Made by a program: the position numbers and the translations under genes. A DNA stretch of 64,000 nucleotides from Ichthyophis bannanicus (taxonomy: Eukaryota; Chordata; Amphibia; Gymnophiona; Ichthyophiidae), in the NCBI GenBank assembly GCA_033557465.1, contig CM066047.1, positions 8,200,234-8,264,233 of the forward strand, given 5' to 3'. Within the stretch, counting starts at the first letter, position 1; every line of letters begins with the position of its first letter. The notes under the pieces are model-generated. The model did not search any database and was not told the origin of the DNA. It saw only the letters and a program-made list of their open reading frames with translations. Shown here piece by piece: positions 56,094 through 64,000 of the stretch.

Positions 56094-56339
56094 TTTCTCC
56101 ATGGATAAGCAGGCTGAGTCAGCCACGCATAGGTGCCGTCATCTGACGGCGCCTGGAGCAGAGTAGCTCTCCCATAGCCCAGAGGAGCAGTTGGAAGAAC
56201 CCCTCTGAGTGTGCTCCAAACCCCTCAATCCCTGGCACATCCCACTTCCTGCCTCAGTTTTATCTATCTGTCTTTAACATAGGATGGACCTTCTAGCTCT
56301 CCTGCAACATTTTCCTCCAACTACAAAAAAAAAAGCCTG

Positions 56340-58730
56340 AAACCCAAAAGCTGGAGATGGACAAACCTGGCTTCAATAAGTGCCCGGGCTGCTACAGGAA
56401 GATGAATGCTATGGACTTATGATCACTGCCCCCGATGCTTTGGACCCTCTCACCACACGGAGTCCTGCATCCACTGTGGCAAGATGTCTCCAAGGACCAC
56501 GAGGCACAGGGAGTATGCACTTGGGGACTTACTTGCTGAGTCCTCTTTAGACCTGAGTCCTCCACCCAGGACCAAGGCTTCCTGAACTTCCAAGGGATAA
56601 AAAAAGGTAAAAAGCCCCGCCCCCACCCCCACAAGGCTGAGGGGCTCAGAATGGCCCCAATCACAACTGTAGCCGACAACTCGATGTCTGGAGGAAGCGC
56701 CAGCCCCAGCCCCAGCAAGGCCTTACCAGCAGGCCCTACTCCTTCTCCAGAGGCTCTGACCCAGAGGCCTGCCATGACACTGTCAGACACAGCCTGCCAC
56801 TCCGGCTCTGCTTCCATCTTCCCTGCGGCACCCCCACCCCGGTCAGCTTTGGGAACCTGCGTTCCAGCTGACGCTGCTCCGATGAGCATCAGGAACACAG
56901 GGAGAGGAGCTGCACCGACAGCTATACCCACGAAGGCCACCAGGAAAGCAGACAGCAGCACCGTGTCAACAGCTCCTCCCATGACGACCACCAGGGAGAA
57001 AGAAGCAATGCATAGCACCGTTCTGAGAGCCATGAGCACCACAGTGCAGAGAGAGAACATCAATTGATGCCACTCAACCCACCACCCCCTGCTAGCTGCA
57101 GCAGTCAGGATTCACCCACGGAGGCTGGACCAGCTACTGAAGATATGTCCCCTCCTCCTCCTCCTCCTCAGAGAGAGAGGGGGCCTGGCCCAGCTTTTTG
57201 CAGTTCTTTCAAGATGCACAGAGTTGGAGCCAGCAACCTACCTGGCTCCACAATTCAGTCAGTGCTTGGCCAGGGGCCCCCGCTCTGCCTCTTATCGCTT
57301 CTGCCTCGGAATCAGTGCCCCCTCCAAAGCACCTCCACTTGAATCTCCTGGGAAAACCCATGTCACAGCATCTCTACATGGCAGCCCCACATGCTCTCCC
57401 GTTTGCACCACTGTCCGCCCGCCCAGCCCCCATCAGGAGGGAAAAAGCCACTCCACCGCTGCACTCCCTGTTGCCTATTTTCTCATCAGTTTTCCTGCAC
57501 TTCGAGGAGGAAGGGGAGCTCTTTGACTCCAGCCTCATGTGGGCCTTTGACTCCAATGGGACCTGCTCCCCAGTCTCACTGTCATCCTTGGGCATCCTTC
57601 AGATGCCTCACCATCACCATCTCCACCCCCACCGGTCTCACCTACAGACCTCACTTATCCAGAATTCCTCCAGAGACTCTTCGCAGCTGGGGCTCTCACC
57701 AAAGGATATGCCAGATCCCAGGAACGAGGTCCTAGGCCTCCTCAAGTATTTAAATGTGCCGAAGGCCATGGTGGCAGCCCCTGTCCACAAGGTCCTTGAC
57801 TGCAAGGAGAAACTCTGGCAAACACCCTTCTCCAGGACCACCACTACCACCAAGAACCTTGACTTAAAGTACCAAGTCCAGGCTGCTCCCAGCTTCGACA
57901 GATCATAGCTGCCACACCACTCTTATTATTGAATCCGCCATGAAGAGCAACAAAAGCTCATGACAGCACTTCAGTGTCCCCCCCCCCTCCCCTGGGTAAG
58001 GACCAGAAAACCCTTGATACCACAGGCTGGAAGGCCTTCCATGGTGATATGCTGAATGCTTGGATCGCCACTCACCAGTTTCAGATCTCCCTGCATCACG
58101 ACATGCTGCTGGGCAAAGCCAAAGAAGCTGTGGTCTCACTTTCACCAGAGATGAAAAAATCTCCCGGAGCCCCTTCTCCAGGACCTCAGAAAATGTGGGA
58201 AGCACCTCGTCCTCTCAGCCTTTGATTCTTTTGAGACTGCCTCCCACATGGTGGAAGCATCCATTACGGCTTGTTGCCTGGCCTGGCTCGCCTCAGGTCT
58301 CCATGATGACACCCATGAATTACTGGCAGATGCCGCCTGTACAGGAGAGAACCTATTTGGAGACAGTCAGAGACAGTCAATACCATGAAGAACGACTGCA
58401 ATACCCTTCAGACCCTCTCCAACGAGAGGTTAAAACGGCCCTGGACAGTGAAATGCCATGGGTCACAACCGCACAAGCCCTACTACTCACACCAGTATGG
58501 GAACTACTCCAAGGAACAATTGCAACACCACACATCTCAGCGCTACCAAGGATCCTATCAGCACAGACCATGTCAGAGAGGGAGAAAACAGCAGAAGACT
58601 CAGCGCACCTGCCCCAAACCCACTCCTGGTTTTTGACTACGCTCCAGCGGACCTGCTGCCAGTTGGGGGCTGCCTCATCCACTTTGTGGAGGCATGGACA
58701 CACATCACTATGGATTAATAGGCCTTAGGT
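56340..58730 (+). pseudogene. DIRS-e ORF1, Gag-like (broken)
   Basis: A degraded Cys-rich start lies near 56360-56480 (KPGFNKCPGCYRKMN then HCPRCFG-like and CIHCGKMS). Ser/Pro-rich sequence follows, and a longer open part (57198-57908) includes KYLNVPKAMVAAPVHKVLDC, which resembles the helical part of DIRS ORF1. The continuation is in other frames up to 58728. The start is uncertain. Confidence 0.5.
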
Positions 58731-58849
58731 ATCATTAGGCTGGGGCTATCACATTCATTTCTAAACCAAGCCCCCCCCCCCCAACAACCCCTTCCACCTC
58801 CAGGACACATAAATAGCTGGCCCCCCTCCTCCTCGGGGAGATCAGCACT

Positions 58850-59740
58850 CTCCTAAGGATGAATGGGATAGAGCAGGTGCCCCCTGCAGAGGTCAACCAA
58901 GGCTTTTACTCCTGCTACTTTCTGGTCCACAAAAAGACCTCCGGGCTGGCACCCAATCTTGGACCTCCACCGGCTCAACAAGTGCGTACACAGGGAAAAG
59001 TTCAAGATGCATTCCTTGGGTACTATACTCCTGCTCATACAGAACAATGACTGGCTGGCATCACTGGACCTATAAGATGCTTACACATACATCCTAATTC
59101 ACCTATGCCAAAAGAGGCACCTGTGTTTTTTGTTTCTCAGCCAGCATTAGCAGTACCAGGTTCTCCCGTTCGACCTGTCCTCTTTGCCCATAGTCTTCAC
59201 CAAGTGCATCGCCATCGCAGTCACACATTTTCACATTTTTTTGTATAATGTTTCCCATTGTTAATTCCTGGTTATTTGCCCTGTTATATGTAAACTCATG
59301 ACAGCTCGTTGCTCATGTGAGTATTTTCGTTCACTGTAAACCGCAGTGATGATAAATAGTGCGCTATAAAAGAAATGTAAATAAATAAATAAATAAAATA
59401 AAAATAGGGGAGCTGCATCTACCCCTACCTGGACGATTGGCTGATCACCACTCTGTTGAAGCATGAGGGCAAACCGCAGTTTACACCACAGTCTCTCCTC
59501 TGAGCCCTCTGTATCCTCATCAACCCAAGGAAGTTGCAAATGGACCCCTCCCAAGCACTGGAGTTCATTGGGGTCGCTATCCAGACCACCCTTTCTAGGG
59601 CATTCCTACTCCTTCCCCCCCTCCCCCCTGGAGGGAGACAGTAATCATCACCCTCGCACACCAGATCTCCTCTGTGGACAGAACCTCAGCCAAAACTTTG
59701 CTGCACCTCCTGGGCCATGTTCTGCACTCCAAATTTCGCA
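58850..59740 (+). pseudogene. DIRS-e reverse transcriptase (broken)
   Basis: Reads QGFYSCYFLVHKKTSGLAP (58900-58955), LASLDL then DAYTYILIHLCQKRH (59055-59120), and a QVLPFDLSSLPIVFTKCIAI block (59155-59215). After the insertion at 59225-59405, a TYLDDWL-type box (about 59425-59445) and SQALEFIGVAIQTTLSRAFL follow. Confidence 0.7.
59225..59405 (+). mobile_element. SINE/L2 tail inserted in DIRS-e RT
   Basis: Contains 'cactgtaaaccgcagtgatg', 'gcgctataaaagaaatg' and a TAAATAAATAAATAAA tail. It separates two RT blocks that are otherwise adjacent. Confidence 0.7.
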
Positions 59741-59744
59741 TATG

Positions 59745-59950
59745 CCTGCTTCAATAGCACCTTGATCTGCAGACTAAACTGTGGCCAATCGCATGGTTTT
59801 TGTGTGTGTCCCTCTGCATCTCTCTCTCTCTCTCCTGTTCTGTATAATTTGGGGGTTCTTTTTCTGTGTGTTTTAATTTATGCTGTTTGCATTTATTGTA
59901 AATTGCTCTGTATGCCTGGCAAAGGGTGGTCTATCAAATACGAATAAACC
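59745..59950 (+). mobile_element. LINE-tail-like insertion in DIRS-e
   Basis: T/C-rich with a CTCTCTCTCTCTCTCT run (about 59819-59834), then 'ttattgtaaattgctctgta' and 'ctatcaaatacgaataaa'. It looks like a LINE 3' UTR with a short A-rich end. Not assigned to a family. Confidence 0.4.
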
Positions 59951-60079
59951 ATACACCACCTCTGGAGATCATGGAACAAGCATACTTAGCCACTATCTCA
60001 CGCCATCCCGATAGACCAAGCCACCCACAGAGCACTCAGCTGGTAGACAGAACTGGAAAACTGCTATGACCACCTCAAC

Positions 60080-60690
60080 CCGCTCTCAGCTTATCACGGG
60101 CACTTTCAAGTGTGCTTGGGGTTCCAACTTCCTCCATCTTCGCAGGGCCAGCTGAGGCATGCTGCCCCATCAACCTCCTGGAACTCAGAGCGATAGGGAA
60201 CGCACTCTGTGCCTTCCGCTCTTGGATCTCGAATACTGCCATCCTCATTAAGACGGACAACCAAGTCGCTATGTTCTACATAAACAAGCAGAGGGCACGT
60301 GCTCACACCACCTGTGCAACCCTCCCCCTTGCAGACCACCTACCTGCTTGGGGACAACACCACCCTGGCTGACAGACTCAGATGACAGCTAGACCCCTAC
60401 GAATGGTCCCTCAAGCCCTCCATCGCCTTGGGCCTCTTCCATAGCTGGGGCACCCCAACAGTGTTCCTCTTCACTTGCGAGATCAATACAAAATGTCCAA
60501 GCTTCTGCTTCATTAGTCCATCTCCACACAGACTCGAGTCAGACGCATTTGTGATGCACTGGGGAACCCAGCTCTGCTGCACATACCCGCCTATCATGCT
60601 CCTGGCAAAGACCTTGCAGATGATCATGCACGACCAAGCAAGCATCATCCTCATTGCACCCTACTGGCCAAGGCAAGCTTAGTTCCCGTT
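60080..60690 (+). pseudogene. DIRS-e RNase H and methyltransferase-like region (broken)
   Basis: PINLLELRAIGNALCAFRSW (about 60165-60230) and LIKTDNQVAMFYINKQRA (about 60245-60300) are RNase H blocks. After a break, GLFHSWGTPTVFLF, SDAFVMHW and ASIILIAPYWPRQA (about 60430-60680) match the DIRS methyltransferase-like region and its conserved IAPxWPRQ ending. Confidence 0.7.
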
Positions 60691-60699
60691 CCTCCAGCG

Positions 60700-61906
60700 C
60701 CCCTCCACTCGACCCCACATCAAGCTCTCAGAGCTTCCAGACCTCATCACACAGGAAAACGAGATCACACTCCACCCCATCCTGTGGGCTCTGGCCCTCA
60801 CGGCATGGATGTTGAAAGGGTAACCTTGACCCCCCCCCCCCCCTTCACCTCTCGCAAGCTATCATGGAAGTCCTCCTTGCTGTCAGGTGCCCCACCACCA
60901 GACAGTTGTATGCTTCCAAGTGGGAAAGATTCTGAGCGTAGTTCGCTGCAACCCACTTCAACCCGTTTACCTGTCCTATCCCCTCCCTTCTTCAGTACTT
61001 CCTCAGCCTGTCTGACACTGGTCTGAAACCCACCTCCATCAGGGCACAGTGCAGTCGCCACCTACATGAGAGGAAGTCAGTCACGGTACACTCCTTTATC
61101 GCAAGATTCATCAGGGGCCTCATGCACTTCTATCCCCCAGTCTAGCAGCCAGCCATAGGATGGGACCTTAATGTGGTCCTTCAGCAACTCACAGGGCCCC
61201 CTTTGAACCACTGGAAAGTTCTGATCTGAAGTTCCTGACGTGGAAGACTCTTTTTGCCATCACCTCGGCCCGGCGCATCAGCAAATTGCAGACCCTCATT
61301 AACTACCTGTCTTACACACAGGTAGTCCAACCATGCAACCCTCAGAACGCACCCAAAGTTTCTCCAAAAGTAGTTTAGGCCTTCCACATCAACCAGGCCA
61401 TCTTGCTCCCCAGCTTCTTTACTGAACCACAGGAGCGTCTCCTGCACACCCTGGACTGTGCCTGTGCCCTCCACATCTACATTGGTAGGACAAAATCCAC
61501 CAGAGCAGCATCCCAGTTGTTTCTAGTGTATGATCCCAACAGGTGGGGCGCCCCGGTTTTGAAGCACACACTCTCTCACTGGATTTCAGACTGCATCGAC
61601 TTCTGCTATGAACAGGTAGGCCTGCAACCCGCCGGTAGGGCCCACACTCACCAACTGCGAGCCATGGTGGCTACCTTTGCCAACCTCCACTCCTCATCTC
61701 CAGAGGATATCTGCAAGGTGGCCACCTGGGCCTCCATCCACACTTTTACCAAGCACTGCTGCCTGGATTGGGCCTTCCAGGATCCCGCCACCTTCAGACA
61801 GATTGTCCTCCTGGCAGTATGCCCTGCCCTGGCGGGGGTTGTGTCCACACAACTGGTGCAGTGCTCACACAGTGAGGTGGAAACGCTGGATAGCTGCTTG
61901 CCCTAG
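60700..61906 (+). pseudogene. DIRS-e tyrosine recombinase (broken, Tyr replaced by Cys)
   Basis: Box A is ITSARRISKLQTL (about 61260-61300). The C-terminal frame (61403-61906) contains HTLDCACALHIYIGRTKS, THQLRAMVATFANLHS with the His and Arg, and EDICKVATWASIHTFTKHCC. At the position where DIRS-a, -b, -c and -d have HY, this copy has HC, so the candidate nucleophile is missing. Confidence 0.72.
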
Positions 61907-62689
61907 CTTTTCAGCCGAGCAAAGACTGTGACGGAAACAGACGGGATCCTGCCTCTAGCAGTACCAACCCGAACCACCACCCTTTTTGTCGTTGATGGTT
62001 GGCTTTACTGAATGCGGTTTTTTTTCACTTGTTTATTGCTTCTCTGTGGTGTTCACTGATTGTGTTTTTTCCACTTATGTTTTCTACGTTGATGACTGTT
62101 GTTCTGATGATCCATCTTAAATGGTTATGACCCCCGAGCCTTGTTCCATGTAATAAAGATGTTTTTCCTCTGCACCTTCCATGATCCACAGTGTCCTTTT
62201 TATCATGCCACTCTCTACGGAAATAATGGTGCAGCTCCATCCAACCACAGCTTTTCCCGGGGCTGTGAGGGGAGGGTTACACCCTGTGCCCCTGGTAGGT
62301 TCTTCAGCTCTCACACCCCCAGGCTCGGAGTCCACTATGCGTGGCTGACCCAGCCTTTGTCCATGGAGAAAGCGAGGTTACTTACCATAACGGGGGTTCC
62401 CCGTGGACAGCAGGGTGAGTCAACCATGCCAACCCACCTTCTGTCTCCTTTGGATGAACCTGCTGGACTTAGGGAAGGTCTGAGGCAGGAAGTGGGATGT
62501 GCCAGAGATGGAGGGGGTTGGAGCATGTTCAGAGGGGCTCTTCCAAAAAAAAAAAAAAATAGAGGTCCTCTGAGCTATGTGAGAGCTACTCCACTCCAGG
62601 AGCTGTCTGATGGCGACACCTTTGCGTGGCTGACTCATCCTGTTGTCAATGGAGAACCCCCATTACGGTAAGTAACCTCACTTTCTCTA

Positions 62690-63175
62690 CTATTTTTGTC
62701 ATTTTCACCACTAAACCTTTTTGTTTTAAACTCCAGGCATCTCTGAGGGATAGAACTGCTGGGCATTAGGGAGGTGTTAATGGAAGAATTCAGAGTGACA
62801 GATGGGGGAAGGGTGTAGGAAGAAACTGTTAAAGCATCTATCCATTAGCTGGATAAAGTTGCTTGCTTAGTTTGAGCCCAAAAAAGGGAAGAGTTACAGT
62901 AAGACGGCTGGACGTGAAAGCTGCAGTGCTGTATAGCTGAGGTTAGTTGCCTTTAGGAAGGAGTAATGATAGAGGGATGCTTCCCCCCCCCCCCTCACAG
63001 CTACTACTATATGAGTTTTTTTGTTTGATTGGGATGTAGCATGAATACCGTCAGTGCAGTAAAGAAGCATTAGTGACTCCATTTAAGAAGTTAATTTTAT
63101 TATATTTGCTCACATACACTGAATGGGAGAAAGAAGAAATAATTGTTTTCCAAATGGAGAAATTTTATTCATACC
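62690..63175. other. No gene recognised (presumed IMMP1L intron 1)
   Basis: A poly(C) tract lies at about 62983-62994. No exon with splice signals and no repeat end was recognised. Confidence 0.4.
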
Positions 63176-63517
63176 TAATGATAATTTTCTTTCCTTGAAT
63201 CCTGCTAGACCTGCCCAGAAAAGTAGGTTCTCCAAGGACAAGCAGGATGAGTCAGCCACACCTGGTGACGTCATCCGACGGCGCCGAGACGGAAGTACTC
63301 TCCATAGCTCAGAAGGGCTTTTCGCCCTTCTGAGCATGGGCCAACTGGCCCTGCCCCCTGTCCCGCCCCTAGCTAGCCAGTTTCAGTTCTTCCGCCTTGC
63401 CAGCAAGACGGACCTCTCCACTCTCCAACTGAAATACACATTATCCTTCTAGATTCCTAAGTTATATATCATCAGAAACATACAAATCCTCCTGATCCAG
63501 GATGAACCTTTTCTCCA

Positions 63518-63632
63518 GCGCAGAAGCAGAGGATTCGAAAAAGAATGGGCTTGAGAGGAAATCTTCCAGGCAGCAGTAGCCTAGAAGCAGAGGACTCTGA
63601 AAAGAATGGGCTTGAGAAGAAAGCCTCCGGTA
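63518..63632. repeat. Tandem duplication, about 70-bp unit, inside DIRS-f
   Basis: 'agaagcagaggattcgaaaa' and 'agaatgggcttgagaggaaa' recur as 'agaagcagaggactctgaaa' and 'agaatgggcttgagaagaaa'. Two copies with a few substitutions. Confidence 0.65.
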
Positions 63633-63640
63633 GCCCACGG

Positions 63641-63835
63641 CAGCCCAGGACGTGCCTAAATAAGGCCTCCGTCCCCGGCCAGCCTGCTGCCTCTCTCCCC
63701 AGGTCGGCAGATACAACGGATCACGGAGAACGCAGCAGCCCAGGACGTGCCTAATTAAGGCCTCCGTCCCCGGCCAGCCTCCTGCCTCTCTCCCGTGGTC
63801 GGCAGAAACAACGGATCCCTAAATAAGGCCTCCGC
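63641..63835. repeat. Tandem duplication, about 105-bp unit, inside DIRS-f
   Basis: 'cagcccaggacgtgcctaaa' with 'taaggcctccgtccccggcc' recurs once in full, and a third partial copy ends at 'taaataaggcctccgcc'. It is adjacent to the 70-bp duplication. Confidence 0.75.
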
Positions 63836-64000
63836 CATGTGCTCACGCCCCTCTGCAGGATTGGTCTGTATTGTTCGGCACCCCAGCAGCGCCATTGGCT
63901 GGCGCCGTCGATCCTGTCCGTGGCGCCTTGGATGAGCATAGGGTCATGCTCACCCTCGGCCCCTTTGGCTGCCGCAGAGATGGCGCTGGAGCCTTCACCG

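Larger units (their letters stand above)
56094..62675 (+). mobile_element. DIRS-e: near full-length DIRS1-like element
   Basis: ORF1, reverse transcriptase, RNase H/methyltransferase-like region and tyrosine recombinase lie in order on the plus strand. Inverted termini pair about 56094-56225 with 62505-62675, sharing 'ggctgagtcagccacgc' and 'agctctcccatagcc' type sequence. The 3' end has an extra inverted copy (about 62368-62425 against 62622-62690). It is interrupted by a SINE/L2 tail (59225-59405) and by a tail-like fragment (59745-59950), and all frames are broken. Confidence 0.82.
63180..64000 (+). mobile_element. DIRS-f: 5' end of a further DIRS-like element (cut by window edge)
   Basis: The sequence from about 63228 ('ggttctccaaggacaagcag', 'gatgagtcagccacacctgg', 'gacgtcatccgacggcgcc') is close to the 5' terminus of DIRS-e. 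Just before it, 63180-63225 resembles a different DIRS terminus ('tttctttccttgaatcctgc', 'tagacctgccc'), so this may be a junction of two copies. No ORF1 start is clear within the window. Confidence 0.6.

Noticed and set aside
57198..57908. 236-codon frame as a possible host gene
   Set aside because: Position between the DIRS-e terminus and its RT, and similarity in layout to other ORF1 regions, make it part of the element.
44415..64000. IMMP1L coding exons
   Set aside because: No plus-strand segment resembling the peptidase N-terminus was found between the recognised repeats.
1..64000. CRISPR array, bacterial operon or phage region
   Set aside because: No regularly spaced short repeats and no bacterial-type genes; splice sites, SINEs and LINEs show a vertebrate genome.

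Overview
The window looks like vertebrate nuclear DNA, most probably from an amphibian; a caecilian is my best guess. The guess rests on the repeat content: several DIRS-type tyrosine-recombinase retrotransposons, L2 and CR1-like LINEs with TAAATAAATA or TAGTAGTAG tails, Harbinger- and hAT-type foldback elements, a gammaretrovirus-like ERV, and no bacterial-type genes. The taxon is inference only. Almost all long open frames belong to mobile elements.

Host content is small but informative. On the minus strand at 44092-44221 is the first coding exon of ELP4 (Elongator subunit 4), inside a CpG-rich promoter. A 36-nt second ELP4 exon lies at 12938-12973, so most of the window's left two thirds is ELP4 intron 1 (about 31 kb). 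On the plus strand, an apparently untranslated exon ending in a good splice donor at 44414 fits the head-to-head neighbour IMMP1L. No IMMP1L coding exon and no later ELP4 exon was found, so 44.4-64 kb is probably IMMP1L intron 1.

Layout. 1-2.8 kb: partial copy of a large noncoding Harbinger-like element. 2.8-4.7 kb: L2, CR1-like and SINE fragments. 4.7-10.6 kb: DIRS-a inserted in a hAT MITE. 10.6-13.7 kb: decayed repeats, a second hAT MITE and ELP4 exon 2. 13.7-17.7 kb: complete copy of the Harbinger-like element, containing a hAT MITE. 18.5-21.1 kb: decayed LINEs. 21.3-26.9 kb: DIRS-b. 27.3-29.7 kb: LINEs nested in LINEs. 30-32.3 kb: Gypsy element with a SCAN-like Gag. 32.7-41.5 kb: DIRS-c, split by a full-length L2 (itself split by a CR1-like copy) and by an LTR-like insertion. 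41.6-43.9 kb: foldback MITE, LINE remnant and minisatellite. 43.9-44.4 kb: ELP4/IMMP1L promoter. 45.2-52.8 kb: 5'-truncated ERV with gag, pol and env on the minus strand. 52.8-54.5 kb: second LTR-like block with a SINE. 54.5-55.6 kb: DIRS-d. 56.1-62.7 kb: DIRS-e. 63.2 kb to the end: start of DIRS-f.

No mobile element appears fully intact. The ERV pol is the best-preserved long frame (1157 codons), but protease and env each carry one frameshift and the 5' LTR is missing. Nesting gives relative ages: the hAT MITE predates DIRS-a, and DIRS-c predates the L2, which predates the CR1-like insertion.
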